A stretch of 64,000 bases of DNA from Whalleya microplaca (GCA_022497155.1 MU385737.1:513139-577138), one strand, 5' to 3'; shown: positions 46,761 through 60,700, counted from the stretch's first letter. Notes: a model not told the origin generated them from the letters alone. Made by a program: numbers and translations.

Positions 46761-47310
46761 TATCGGATCTAGACATATAGTCGACGGCGGAGCAATCTAG
46801 ATCAGCCAGTTTACAGCCTTAGACGTATAAGGGGCGTACGTAAAGTCTCAGAAGCGTGCGGCAAGATCCACGTCGTCGGCGGCCACCCGAAGTGAAAAGG
46901 CAGCGGGCATAAGTGCAAAGGCAGCGGGCAGCTTTCGCACCCGAATGTGAAGGCAGCGGGCTTGCGCCGTTTCTTTTGGCCCGGAAACTAGCCTAGCGAT
47001 GCCACAGATGGTTTCCTTGGCCGCGAAATGCATGTAGACGGCCGGGGAACTCGTTTCCGCTTTGTCCCGCCACCCTTCTCGGCGCCGCCACCATCGTAGC
47101 CGATACGCACGCCGAAATAGGGGGGTCGTCAAACCGTAGCGGAACTAATTCATAATGAATCAGCACGTTGAGACTAACACCAAATACACGTCTGCAAAAT
47201 CCCAGGTCGATCGGAGCAATCCCTGATTTTTGGCGGCCCATTGTAAGAAAACGCAGCGGGCAGGGCTCTACTCCAGAAGTGAAGGAAGAGACTCTACACC
47301 CGACGTTATC
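46740..47310 (+). repeat. satellite domain, left block (GCAGCGGG orientation)
   Basis: GCAGCGGG boxes at about 46,747, 46,900, 46,921, 46,953 and 47,253, all on the plus strand. Three of them, at 46,900-46,960, follow one another with about 20-33 bp spacing. No gene. Confidence 0.8.
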
Positions 47311-47479
47311 GGTTTCTGGTGATAGGGAAACACTCCGGACTACTACGGTCGGCGTGATATGCAACTGTAAGATCAGGGGATTCGTTTGGGGGTCGTCTCG
47401 CCAACCTTGCCGGCGCCCCTATTACTATACGGGCGAGATACACCAAAATAGCAAAGTCGCCAAACCTGACCCTACCAAT

Positions 47480-48640
47480 ACGAGGTCTTGTAGGTATGTT
47501 AAGACCCGAATAAGAGGCCTGTCTGCAAGGTCTCAGGTGTTCCGGAGCAATGATGGATTTACAGTGATTTATTGTATGAAAAGGGGCACACTCTGGCACC
47601 AAACAGTGAACGCAGAAACTTTGCGCTCTCAGTTTAAACGATAGCATGTCAACCCAGTGCGCCAGACTGCTCATCTAGGTATGGCATGCGTTCAGGATGC
47701 CAGGGAAGCCGGTTGGAGGTCGTCTCGCCACCCCATGTTGGCGCTACCTTCGGCTTCGGCGTCGCATACACTGCAATATCGTATTCTGCCCCAGCGTTCC
47801 TGTAACTAATTGGGCTCAGCCGAAACTCTATGCAGCGTTGACTGCCTGCTACGCACGCACACGCATGCCTAGTCTTAAGTTGCCTCGACATAAACTGAAG
47901 AATCTCCTATGGACGTAGCTTGTAGCCGTAACCTTGGGGTGACTCTAAGCCAGGCGGCGACGGTACGTCAGCACTTTCCCACGCTTCACAAACGCTTATG
48001 AACGCTTAAGGCAAGCATGCACGTCAACTCCTAGGTTGAACGGGCCGTTTATCGCCGAGGGCTGCCTACTTTGGCCTCTACCCCTTTATATAATGAGCAG
48101 TTGTGGACCCGGTCCTTGTTCGATGCCCCTGGGATTTCACATGCAGGCCAGTACTGCCCCGACACACCTGTTGGGATAGTATCTAGTCCCTAGAGCGGAA
48201 TCTGACAAAGGTGAATATTTGCTGCCTTCTGTTGCATGTATTTTAGCGGCGTAGTATAGACTTTTCTGATGCTCACCAAACTTTGCAGGCACTCGTGGAC
48301 GCTCTGTATGAGGCTGCATGCATATTCCCAGCTCGGCCGGACAAAGTTCCGGAAAGCTGTTCTGACTGTTGCCCGCTGCCTCTACTTTTGGTGCGAAACC
48401 AAGCCCGCTGCCTTTTCGCTGTCCAGCCCGCGGGATTTATCCGATGGTGCTCGAACTTTGTAGGCATTAAAGATAGCCTCGGGGTAGCTCGGACACAAAC
48501 TCTGAGCTCCAACGGACAAGGTCTCACGGAGGTATTTGCGTCTACCCGCTGCCTTTGCTTTTTGGTGCGAAAGTGTGCCCCCTGCCTTTTCATACAATAA
48601 ATCACTATAAATCCAGCATTGCTCCGATCGGCCTGGAATT
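47480..48640. repeat. inverted-repeat junction between satellite blocks
   Basis: The segment at 47,540-47,605 (GGAGCAATG.TGGATTTA.AGTGATTTATTGTATGAAAAGG core) recurs on the opposite strand at 48,565-48,640. So satellite orientation reverses here, with a spacer of about 0.95 kb that contains no recognised gene. Confidence 0.75.
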
Positions 48641-51600
48641 TTGTACGCTGCCTAGGGCTAGTAGAGCGCTTCTAGACATGAGCTTGCGGCTGGATCAGAC
48701 CAGGTTTGGGAAAGTCACTATAGGGGCTTACACTCGCATATATTCCTATGTAGGAGCGGCGACAATGACGTCCGAGGACCGCTAGCGGGGCCCGGACAAG
48801 GCTCCCAATGGCTCATAAAGGCGTACAAGACTAGTAAATATGCTAGGGATAACGGGGGACACCGACAGCCATTAAAACTCATACCAGGATCCCGCTGCCT
48901 TTAGTATTTGGTGAAGAAGTATACCCGCTGCCTTTCCGTGCACCGGCAATGTTGACGATGCCCGATAAGCTTCATACTTTGCACACTGTCTGGGGCTGCT
49001 GGTGTACTACTACATGCAAACTCGTAGCTGGATCGGAGCAGTTCTGAGCAAGTGGTCGAGATCGCATATATCGTTCCCGCTGCCTTTCCGTGTAATCGTG
49101 TACCGGCAAGGATAACTAAGCCCGTTACGCTTCATACTTTGCACACCGACCAGGGTTACTAGTGCGCCTCTGCGTACAAAGTTGTAGCTAGATCGGAGCA
49201 GTTCTCAGCAAGTCGTCGAGGTCGCATATATCGATCCCGCTGCCTCTGCACATAATAGTCTACCAGCACTCGAAAAATGGCCAGATCAGCCCGGTATCTT
49301 GCACGCCATCTACTGTCAACGGCCTGCTGCTATGTGTAGACTCGTAGCCGGATCGGGGTATGTTTGTAAAAGTCACTATATGTGGCCGAGGCCATATACA
49401 CCCCTATACGTAAATGTCGACAGGGACGGCACGGGGGCAACAGCACACGCGTCCTTGGTGCTTACCGCCGCTCCTAGAGCCCGTATGATAGGCACAGCGG
49501 TCCTCGGACGGCATCAGACGTCAAGAGACATCGAGTGTTGGACAGGATTCCAACCGCCTTTGGGGAAATAAATCAGCAGAATTCGAAAGGTAGCTGGGAC
49601 GACCCAAGGTTCTGTGCACGGTCCATGGGAAGTGGTCCACGTCTGGCTGCAAGGTTACAGCAGAATCGGGGCAGCTTTGAGAAAGTCACTATATGCGGTT
49701 GAGCTGACATAGAGAGGTGCGCTTATAGCAGGGTCGATAGCAACGGTCCAGGAACACTTGCATAAGCCTCACTAGTGCTTACCGTCACATCTAGAGCCTG
49801 TAGAGCAGGTCTAGTGGCCGTGTGATGGCACCGGACGTCAGCAGACACCCGTGTCAACGAGGATGCCGTTTGCCCTGTCACACGTTCAAGCATGAAAATT
49901 CGGGGAGCAGGTGTATCGATCTGAGAATTCGCACGCTGCGTGGAGACAGACGTCCGCCCTTGACTGCAAAGTTACAGCTGAATCGGGGCCGGTTCATGTA
50001 AGTCGATATTGGTGGCCGGACGCATACCGTTATGTAGGGTCGACAGCGACGGTTCAGGCCGGCGAGTACCGCCTCCCTAGTGCTCCGTGACAAATAGTAA
50101 GCCGTTTTGGGTGCTGCAGAGGGCACGGGGTGGCGTCGGACCATGTAGGACGCCGGCCGGAGTCGACTGTCAACCAGCATCCTGCGTTTCAACATGCAGC
50201 ATCAAAATTCGGGTGTGCATCCTATCGCTCTGAGATCTCGCAGGCCGTCCACAGAGCATACAATACGGCTGTGTGCAAAGTTACAGCCGGATCAGAGCAG
50301 GTTTGCCAAATTCACTTTTGGTCGAAACCACAGGGCCTGATATAGGGGGGTCGACAACGATGGCCATAGACGGCGGGAAACGGCTCCCCCGCGTATATTG
50401 AGCCGCTGCAACATGGGCAGGGACCGTGGGATGGCGTGGGCCTGCGTAGGACGCCCGAAAATACCGAGTGTCAACCGGAATTCCGGCTGCTTTTTCAAGC
50501 ACCAAAATTCGAGGAGTGGCTGTATCTATCTGAGACTTCGCAGACTATTCAGGCAGCCATAGAAACCACCGCATGCCAAATCCCAACTGAATCGGAACGG
50601 ATTTGCAAAAGTCACTATTGACGACCGATCTCATACACGCACCGTTATAGGTAGGTATAGCGACGGCCCGGGACGGCGGGGGACGGCTCCCCGATGCTCC
50701 ATAGCATATATAAAGCCTCTATAAGAGGTCTACGGGGTATGGGGCAGCGCGGGACGGCATAGAACGCCCGCAGCTATAGAGTGTTAATTAGCATTCCCAC
50801 CACGTTCTTATATCAGGCACCAAAATTCGGATATTGGTCCTATCGACCTGAGGATTTACAGTGTTCCCAAACAGCCTTCGACAATGCTGCATGCTACGTA
50901 ACAAGCGGATCGGAGCATGTTTGCCAAAGTCACTAGGGGTAGTTGAACTTGCATTCACCGTTCTATCGGGACGGCGACAGCCACGGTACAGAGCATCAAG
51001 AAACGCCTCCCCGGGGCTCCTCGACGTATATAATGCCTCCTTGGGCCATACGACGGGCCGTACGGCTGGTCTGGGACGGTGAGTGACATCCGAAACAATC
51101 AAGAATATATCAAGATTCCCGCTGCCTCGGCTTTTCGGTGTAAAACCGTGCCCGCTGCCTTTGCACTTATGCCCCCTGCCTTTTGATAGAATAAATCGGC
51201 AAAATTCGAGTTTCCACCCAATGAATCTGAGACTTTGCACGCTCCCTAGGATTGCTGGTGCGCGTCTATACCAGAATCTGTCGTTCGATTGGAGCATATT
51301 TGCTAAAGTCACTATATAGTTGAGATCCGCATACATTTATATACCAGCGCCGACGGGGACCGCCCACGGACGGCAGATGAGACCTTCCGAGTGTCTTTCA
51401 GGATGTATAAAGCGTGCTTGGAGGTCACAAAAACTATTGGATGGCGGGAGACCGCGTAAAACGTCGGCGAATATATAATTTCTAGCAGAATTCCCGCTGC
51501 CTCGACCTTTCGGTGTGAAACCTTACCCCCTGCCATTTGATATAATAAATCAGCAAAATTCGAGTTTCCACCCGATCAATTTGAGACTTTGCAAGCTCCT

Positions 51601-52710
51601 TGAGACAGCACGTGAGTGGCTGTCCTTGAAGATGTAGGCAGATCGGAGCACATTTGTTAAAGTCACTGCATAATTGAGATTCGCATACATTTATATACGA
51701 CCGCTAATAGGGACCACCTAGGGACGGCAGATGAGGCCTCCCGACTGTCCCCCAAGACGTACAGAGCGTGCACGGAGGCTCCAGCGAGCGCAGGATGGCG
51801 TGGGACCGCGTAGGATATCGGCAGCTATATAATTCCTACCACGGTTACCGCTGCCCTCGTTTTTTGGTGTAGAATGCGCCCGCTGCCTTCCCCCCTGATA
51901 TGCGGCCGAACTTTGAAAGTTAGTCCTGCTCCCCTGTGATTTTGCAGGCTGCATTGGTAGCGTATGGCGCTTCTGGGGGCGAAGACCCAGGCCAATTGGA
52001 CCGGGCGTGCGAAAGTCTCTACAAGCGGCCCAACTCACCCGTACCGGTACCCCTATATACGAAGATCAATAAGGACAGCCCGCGGCGGCATTGCGGGTCT
52101 CCCTCATACTCCCTGAGGCGTATCTAGGCCTCCTGGGACATGTAGCGGCCGTGGGGATGTCGTTAGACACAAGTTTCGTAAGTGGAATCCCGCTGCCTTC
52201 GGTTTTAGTGTAAGAAGCCGGCCGCTGCCTTCCCGTATAATAATCTAGCGAAAAGCGAATACTACCCCAATCACCCTGGGACTTTGTAGGATGTCTCAGG
52301 GGCCTGAGGCACTGCTACGCACGTATTTACGGCTTCACCGGAGCACGTCTGCCAAAGCCGCTACAGACAGCTGAACCCATATACACCGGCACCCCTATAT
52401 AGGAGGGGCGACAGGAACGGCTTGAGGACGACAGGACAAACGCCCCTAGTGCTTTCTGGGCCATCGCGAGCCGATCCAGGGAGTGTGGAGGCCGTAGGAA
52501 GCCAGCAGGTATACAACAAGCGGTAAGATTCCCTCCGCCTTTACATTTAGGTGCGAAAAGCTGCCCGCTGCCTTCTGATAGAACGGGCCATCCAACTTGC
52601 AAACCAGGGCAGACCAGGCCAAGACTATACGGGTTTCCAAATAGACCTATTATACTGCTGCGTGCGAAGTTACATCTTCGTCGGAGCGACTTTGCACAAG
52701 TTGCTATAAG
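48340..52710 (-). repeat. degenerate subtelomeric satellite array, 300-380-bp units
   Basis: A core resembling GATCGGAGCAGGTTTGC then AAAGTCACTATA recurs near 48,712, 49,369, 49,682, 49,999, 50,308, 50,608, 50,926, 51,305, 51,658, 52,012, 52,355 and 52,697. Spacing is 300-318 bp at first, then 340-380 bp where an extra box is present. The extra box is a pair of CCCGCTGCC copies about 33 bp apart around TTTTGGTGTGAAAC-like sequence (for example 48,371/48,403; 51,117/51,151; 51,493/about 51,525). Units are diverged and carry no conserved reading frame. Strand is set by the CCCGCTGCC orientation. Confidence 0.85.
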
Positions 52711-53520
52711 TGGTCGACTCACTTATACCGGCACACCTATAATAAAGCACGAAAAATCGGAGACTGCTCCGATCAAGCTGACACTTGGCACGTCGTCTAT
52801 AAGGCTCAGAACAAGGTCATACGCTGAGTTTTAGCTTAGTAGGAGCGGTTTACACGTAGTCGCCATATATGGCTAACCTCACCTATACCGGCCCCCCTAG
52901 AATAAACAGTCAAACTCAGGGACTGCACCGTTTGAGATACCGTTTCGTAGACAGCAATACAGCACGCTTTCAGGACAGTTCGCAAAGTCTCAGTTCAATC
53001 GGAGCCAGTCTACCGCCTGCACTATCACGGGCCAGACTAGCATAACGGTTCCCTACAATAGCCGAAATCAAAAACTGCTCGGATGAAGCTGAGAGTTTCC
53101 AGGCTGCCTTCACATTCAATTGAAGACCCGTATCCGAAGTTACAGCTTGATCGGGGACGGTTCTGTCCGAAGTCGCTGAGTGGTCGAACTCATATAGGCG
53201 AATACTCCGACCTATGGCAAATACCTGTAATTCGAAAACTGCTCGAATCGAGCTGAGTGTTTACAAGCGCCCCTGTGTGGCCTACTCGCCATCGTGTACA
53301 GAGTTGCAGCTTAATCGGGGCAGATTTGCGAAAATCACCATAGTGGTCGGACTCGCATACCTATATCAGCAAGCCTACAATCGACCACCAAAACCTGGGT
53401 ACTGCTCGGCTAAAATCGAGAGTCCGCAAGCTACCAGAACAGCTAAAATAACTGCCGTGTGCAAAGTTGCAACTGATTCGGAGCAGGTTTGTGGAATTCA
53501 GCCGCCTCGTATTTCTTCAA
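52710..53520. repeat. satellite, short-unit part (about 140-165 bp)
   Basis: The phrase ACTGCTC(C/G)GAT..AGCTGA recurs near 52,770, 52,912, 53,068, 53,232 and 53,388, each followed by an AGTT(A/G)CAGCTT.ATCGGGG segment. No paired box is present here. Confidence 0.75.
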
Positions 53521-53669
53521 CTTGGTGAATAGGGGTAAAGGCTACTCGTACACTTACGTAGAACAAGCCCGAATCTCCTCCGATCCTTTCGAGCTTTGGC
53601 AGACGGTATTCTTACGGCAGCTCATAGGTGGACGCAAAGTATGGGACTTGCACGTCTAGTATAAGCTGG

Positions 53670-55480
53670 GGATCAGTCGGTTACGCAGCGGGCACGGTTT
53701 TATATAGAAATGTGAAGGCAGCGAGATTGGCCCCGGAAAAGCCACAGCGTCGTGACGAAAGAACTACATAGGCAGCTTCGCCAGAATACACAATCGTCTG
53801 ATTCAAAGGCTAGTTGTCTCTTGAGAAGTCACTAGCAAGTGGTTGCCAAGTGGACGAGGGATGTCATAATGCGGAGGACTTGATGTAGTGGTTGACGAGC
53901 GAAAGCATGCTCCAGCTGCACCAAACTCTACCGGCTCCCAATTTGAAGTCCTAGAGGCATGTTTGCGAAGCTTGGGTTAATTCTAGTGAATTTGGACGTG
54001 GGCGGCATATCATACCTATAAGGCAGACGGTCTCGCCATACCCCTTTTACGAATGATTCAAGCCTTGGCCAATCCTGATGAAACTTCGCCAGCAGCCCCA
54101 AAATATGTGTATGAGTATGCTTGTAAGTTCGATTGGCGATTGGGTAAGTATTCGTGAAGGTCGAATCTGTGGCAGAGGGTCGGTTTTCATATGTAAAAGC
54201 GAAGGCAACGGATTGAGCGCAAGAGACGGCTAGCTAGACAGGGCCCAAACTCGACAAAACTCTACGCACAGTCGTCTAGTGCTGCGAACAGGTGGCAGTG
54301 GGGGTTCGGTCCAATTCCCGCCAGGCCCCGGCTCGTCACGTATGCAAGGCAGATATATCTGTCGTACACCCCTATCACGAATCAGCCGAATGCTGGCCTA
54401 TCCCAGTGAGACTATGCAGGCAGCTTGGGCTTTTCATAACTTGGGCGTACGCAAAGTCGGGGCTGAATCAGGCAACGTTTGGGAAGGTTGTCGGGCTAAG
54501 GCGTAACCTATCTAGCATCGTATGAACACTCGCTCGATGTAACCGTGACTCTTGTCCGATCTTAATGAGGCTATGCACAGTGTCGTGATATAATATAGAG
54601 CTTTGGTTGGCAACGTTTCAGCCAGATCCGAGGTTTGAGAAGTGTGCAGTCTACGGATAGTCAGTACTATTAATCCCCGGTATGTCGCCACCACAGCAAC
54701 AGTAGACCTAGTCCGATCTTAGGACAACTTTGCCGGCAGCCCGGGAACCCCGTTTCCAGCCTGTGTAGAAAGTCCGAAGTCGATCGGTGCATCTTTCTGA
54801 AAACCGCAGCGGGCGAGCTTTTACACCAAAAGCTCGAGGCAGCGGGTAAGCGACGACAACGGCTAGCCCGATCTTTCTCAAACTTTTCACACGCCCATTT
54901 AATCACGTGCTTAAGGAGACCTGTAAGTTCAGGATTGGTCCGGTGAGGTCTGGTCGAGCTGTAACGAAAAAGGCAGCGGGCGAGTTGTTACATCAAAAGC
55001 TTGAGGCAGGGGTAAGCGGCGACAACGACTGGCCCGATCTCGCTCAAACTTTGCATGCGCCCATGAAACTACGTACTTGAAGAGACCTGTAAGTCTAGAG
55101 CTGGTCCGTCAAGGTCTGGTTGAGCTGTGACGAAGAAGGCAGCGGGCAGGTTTTACGACTAAATGTCGAGGCAGAGGGAAGGCCATCATGGCTTCGGCTC
55201 CGATCTAGCCCAGATTTCGCGTGTACGCTTCAAATTGGCTGGATATATACCCTCGTGAGTATGGGGGAAGCCCGGTGAGATCTGACCTACCGGCGCCGAG
55301 AGGCGGAACGCAGCGTTTTACGTGCGTAGGTCGAGGCGGAGACCAGGCAGAACCGCTGTCCCTATCCTACTCAGAACTTGCACGCGGCCGTGGTATGCCC
55401 TTTCCGGGATGTTTGCAAGTTTTGGGACGGTTCTGCCAATGTTTGACCTCGGTGTCGCGAAAGACAGAGGGTTCGTCTCG
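53670..55480 (+). repeat. satellite, GCAGCGGG-orientation array (about 170-bp units)
   Basis: At 54,800-55,480 about four units of 165-172 bp carry GGCAGCGGGC (54,806; 54,971; 55,138; degenerate at 55,301), an interval with TTTTACACCAAAAG, a second box GAGGCAGCGGG (54,838), GCGACAACG.CT.GCCCGATCT, and AGACCTGTAAGT. Orientation is opposite to 48.3-52.7 kb. Further diverged boxes at 53,683 and 53,716. Confidence 0.8.
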
Positions 55481-57339
55481 CGTATAACGTCCAGGCAGAG
55501 GATCAACTGGAGACCAAAAAGCGTTCGATCCGGATGAAACTTTGCGGGAAGCCTCCAAAGCCCGTTGCTGACGTGTTGTCAAAGTGGCAAAGCTGTCCGT
55601 CGATGTTTGGCGTATATCTGGTGAAGAGTAGGGGCCGCACTCTCAGGACAGGGGCACGCATAGCCACTGCGCCAATCACGACCAAACTTTGCAGACATCA
55701 TCCAAATAGCCTTACTACGGCGTCTGCCACGTGCTGGTTCGGCCCGCTGAGGATTGGCTAAGGTCTGGTGAAAGCGCAGATGGCGTTCACCCCTATATAG
55801 GACGCGAGACATCGCGAAGCACGGACGGCCACTGCGCCTATCCTGGCTATATCTTGTAATAATCCCCAGTATCGCCAATACAGAGGTTCTGGGACGTCTG
55901 GAGATGCCGCAGAAGGGGTTGCAGTCACTCGACGGGGAGCACAAGGCGGCTATCCCCGTCTGAGGTAGGGACCAAGTTCAAACCGACACGCATTCTTCAG
56001 CGCAGTATATGCTGCCTACACTCTGTAGGAGGCCCCGTGTTCCTGTTGGATGACTGTTCTCGGGAGTCCCGATAGGTTGGTAGCTGTCTATGAAGGTGCC
56101 TGGCCTGTCGAGGCTACATTTCGCCACGACCGCGTACAAGTCGAGGAGTCAAGGATGTCGCTTGGCACACTGCTCGCAACCTCGTTTCATCTCTGGGTGT
56201 GTGGAAGCTTCTGCCACTAATGTGCCGCGTTCTACAAGGTCTGCTGGACCTGAGATATGGTCCCTGTCATGCGAGGCGGCATAGACTTCTGTTGCCAGTG
56301 AACGGACGACATATCGACTCATCCATCGCCATACGATTGATCGCTGCTACGAGAGTAATACCCGCCAGTGAACCAGGTTAGTGACATATGGGCGAGCAAC
56401 TGGATTTTCGGTCTTAGCAATGTCATCCCAGCATCTCCCGTGTGCCCTGAACGATGGATCGTAGCCCCTTCTCGGAGTGCTTGGTCTGGTGGGTAAATAT
56501 GATGGCGTTGCAATGGATCCTGCATGGGTTTGATGTTTGGTCGTGAAGCTGCCAAAGGCAACGCTGCCGGTAGTCAACCTATGATATGTAGTGGTGACTT
56601 CCGAGACCCCTACTGCTATAAGTAAAGCCTCGTTATCAGGTAGCCTCTCGGGGGACTGTAGCGGGCGCCCGGTCAACGTGTGAAAGCTATACTAAATGAC
56701 TACGGCGTCTACGTGGCGCTACGTCGTCGTGACTTGCTACCATGCTGCCACTAGAGTACGGTGGAAAAGGATAATCGATCTGCGACGTTCCGGCCTTACA
56801 GGTAGACGAGTATCCGTGGTTCGACTTTGTCCTCCCTGGCGATGCTGTAACAGTTTCAGAGCGCTGCGTCTGCGTCGTTGAGGCAGCCCCTAGCCAGGCT
56901 ATCATGGGAGGGTACAATATTAGCTTCTGGTATATTCGTATAAGTCGGGATCTGTCTTAGGCGGCATGTATGGATCTCCAGACCGGCGGAATGTGGCCTG
57001 CCAGCGTCGTACTTGACTTTGCGGTCGTCGGTATTCCATACAGCCTGCTGACGGCCGAGTTGCACGGATGATGTGTATCCGCGTTGGACGTCGAGCGCGA
57101 GGAGCACTGCGATGTCACTTGAAAGGGCCATCAAGGGCTCGGTAGCTAATGCTGAGCCTAGAGCATGATGGAATAGTGTTAGCTTCGCATACGCCCACAC
57201 GGCCATGCCTCGCGAGCTTGCTGGCGAGACCGTTCATCATGCCGCCGTAAATGTAGCCATGGTAACAATAGGGCCACGTCCCAGATGCAAGCTCGCGGTA
57301 CAGGACAAAGTTTCGGCGTCGTATGACATAGGGAAGACG
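55481..57339. other. gene-free subtelomeric sequence
   Basis: About 1.9 kb. Short frames only, none recognised. Base composition is near even. No paired boxes seen, so it interrupts the satellite. Confidence 0.45.
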
Positions 57340-57735
57340 TTGATCGTAGACGCTAACGAGGGCAACTTTGCCTTGCTCGTCATCCGCATCCCCAACTCAA
57401 GGCAGGTGACCGAATCCTGCCATTAAGACGAGGAGATAAAGTACCAACGCCGACATAGTCAGCACCGAAACGCTACAGAGTGCATAATTTAGGCATCGGT
57501 AGCGCGGCGCATAATGAATACTCGATCCCCTGTCGCCAACGCGCCAGCAGGAAGTTCACCATCGCGGGTATATGCGACCTCCACATCAGACATCCAAATT
57601 TCCAAACTAGCTCCGAATAATTTCATACTTTACTGGCCTTTAGCCCCTTGCAGCGCCAGGCTAAATGAAAATTTCCAAACGGATCGGGATAGCTTTGGAG
57701 TTTTGGTGACACATCATGCAGAACGGCAGCGGGTA
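57340..57735 (+). repeat. subtelomeric dispersed repeat, copy 2
   Basis: Second copy of the 46,370-46,760 sequence in the same orientation, ending likewise at a GGCAGCGGG box (57,724). Confidence 0.7.
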
Positions 57736-60700
57736 GTGTTTTGCCCTACAAACTAAAGGCAGGGAGTCTAGATATAGCTTTTGGACTACTGCACACAACA
57801 TAGGTATGTTGGACGGCTCTCTTGGGCACGCCGTACACTCAGACGGTCCATGGATGCTCTCTATATACGTTGCGGTCTATTCCCGTCGTCGCGTTCACAA
57901 TCGTTAGCGTATGCGGCGACTAGGGTTATACGGACAACATTCAACCCTTACTGGAACAGTATGAAGCTTTGCACGCAAGCAAGCTTTGATGTGGGACGTA
58001 CGACTACAAATTCCCATGGGCATCAGACAATGATTGAGTCTGCGGTGATGCAAAGGCAGCGGGCACGGTTTTACGCCGAAAGCGACGGCAGAGAATTCGC
58101 ATAATGGAACGTTGGAAGAATTTGCCAAAACTTCGCTTGAAGACGTGTCTAAGTCCCGCATAGGTGCCTGCAAAGTATGAACTCCATTCGACTAAAGCCG
58201 GGTCCCACAGCCGCTCGCTGTACGCAGGCGGCAGGCGGCAGGTTTTCCCATACAAATCCAAAGGCAGAGACTTCAGTCGCACCGAACTGGCTGAAACTGT
58301 TCATACGCGCTTGATTCAACGTATGGAGGGCTCCATTCAGTTCTGGGGGCCGTACGATGAGTGTCTGTCTTGGGCCCGTGAGAAGACAGAGGGTGCTTCA
58401 CATGAAGGCAACATATCACATACTTGAACTCTGGCTTTCTCTCAGCGTGGAACGCAATCAACGCATTACAAAGGCATCATATTCACGCCGCAGATCCGTA
58501 GACATGCGGCCGAGGCGACCCGGTGCGGAAATTGAGCTTCCAGGCGAAAAGGTATGGGATATAGCTTGATGCTCCATCGCGGCGTGAGCGAAGATGAAGT
58601 CAGAGCATATTCCTACGCCACTCAACCTACACTCCTCATTCATAGTCTCTCTATGAAGTCTAGTGTGCGTCAGGGAGCGAGAATGGTTTCTCCTGTCTCT
58701 GTCCTTGAGCGTGGCCGCATAGCATACGCATGTGACACTCCATAGTAGAGTCGCGAAACCTGCTACGATTGGACTGAGATCTTGCATATGGCCGTCATTA
58801 GGCTCCACCAAGCTATATCCATAGTTTAGGGACCGTCGGTGCATGTTTGGGAAAGCTGTAATACGAGGGCATGGGGCATGGCCTGCCATGAAGGTCAAGC
58901 TTAAGACGGTGAGGCATGTTGGTATACGGCCTTGTACTCCATATCGTCTTGCAGATGTCTAGTAGAGAGCTTACTGTATATTAGGCGGCTTGGGATACAG
59001 TGTTTGCGCTACCGACCATCCCCTTTAGTGGTTATATACGATATATAGTTTGACGCTCCTGGAAGACCTTTTCAAATCTGTTCCGATTGAGCTCATATTT
59101 TGCAAGCAGCCATATATGAATGTCTATAAACTGCGTACGAGCTTTGGTGATTATCGGTGTAGGTTTTGTGCAGGTATTGGGTTGCTGACGAGCCGTAGCA
59201 CCGCATACTCAAATCTACATGCACAGAGATGTAGACAATTATGCTCCAATCTGTCTGAAATCTCGTATATAGAGATAAACAGGTCATTCAAGGTGGTTTG
59301 CAAAGTCTGAAGTCAATACAACCAGTTTCCGAATTTTGGCGCCACGTTGGACGAAAGGCAGCAGGAACCCGGACATGCCCCTATGAATCCTAGCGACCCC
59401 ATACATCTCCACGGCTCGTATCGAGTGTTTCCACGTGCCAGGTAGGCATTGAGGAGTATTGGGGGAGGCTTGCCTTGTTGTCTCCGATTATCTCGCCGCT
59501 GCTCGTATGGGGGGTGCACCCAAATCTGACGTTGAAAGGGGTTTCGACAGACTTGCCGCGATGAACCCGAGCTCTCGTAGATAGTAAGACGACATGCACT
59601 CAGAGTATTTCCCAAAGTATCAGGCCAATCGGGCTAAGTTCGGACTTTTGGTGGTTTATTATACGAAACGGCAGCGGGCACGTTTTCACATACAAAGTGA
59701 AGGCAGCGGGATTCCACATACGAAAGTCGTCTCTATCTACATAACATGTCTTCAGAAACGTCTCTGCAGGCCCTGGTACGTGTCAGGAGGCTGTTAGGTG
59801 GCTCTTGGAGGCTTGCCTCTGGTCGCCGGCACGTCGCCGTCGATGCCCCTATTGGGGTATGCGAATGTGAGCGTCTACAAGGACCCCGCTAGACCTTCTC
59901 GGATCTGGATGAGACTCCACAGACGACTAGCAGCCCTATCTCCTGGGCCACCTACAAAATACCAGATCAATCGGACGAAGTTTGGAATTTTGCTGGTTTA
60001 TTATGGGAGAAGGCAGCGGGCGGGGTTTTGCGCCAAGACCTGAAGGCCGGGGGATTTCGAGTTTGAAAATAACGTCTATTCGTACGCAACAGCTTTAGCA
60101 ACTCGTACACACCGTTCGCGTGTCGTGGAGCATTGGGGACGCGTGGGGACTTTCCTTGCTGTCTCCGGAGTGTGCAGTCGTTCGTGTACAAGGTTATATA
60201 GGATTTTAGCCCCCTTATGTGAAGTTCGGCAAACTTGGCCTGATGGAGCTGTGACTTCGGGAACAGTAACGAGTATGTATATCTAGGCGGTCTGCAAAGT
60301 CTCAGCTCATTTGGACCAGTTCTCGATTTTAGGTGGCTCATTATACAAAGAGGCAGCGCGCGGCTTTGTACACCAAAAGGCAAAGGCCGAGGGAACCGGG
60401 ATACGAAATAGTGACTATTCTTGTCCTACGCATTGGGAGGTTGATAAATAGGCTTTGGTATGGGCTAGGGAGCATTGGGGTCGCGTGCCTTGCTGTTGCC
60501 GGAGTCCTGTCCATTCTCTACAGGGGGGATATTAGGTGAATCCGATTTGCGATAGCCACTTACGAAGAACCGGCCCGATTTAGCTGTGACTTCATGTACA
60601 TCAGTGTCTTAGCCGGCCTAGACAGCGTGCCATCTTTCAGCCTGATCGGGGCAGTCTGTGATTTTTGGTGATCTAGTGTAGGGGTACTCCCTAGTATATG

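Noticed and set aside
48340..52710. CRISPR-like array
   Set aside because: Eukaryotic subtelomere; repeats are long, diverged and lack short identical repeats with unique spacers.
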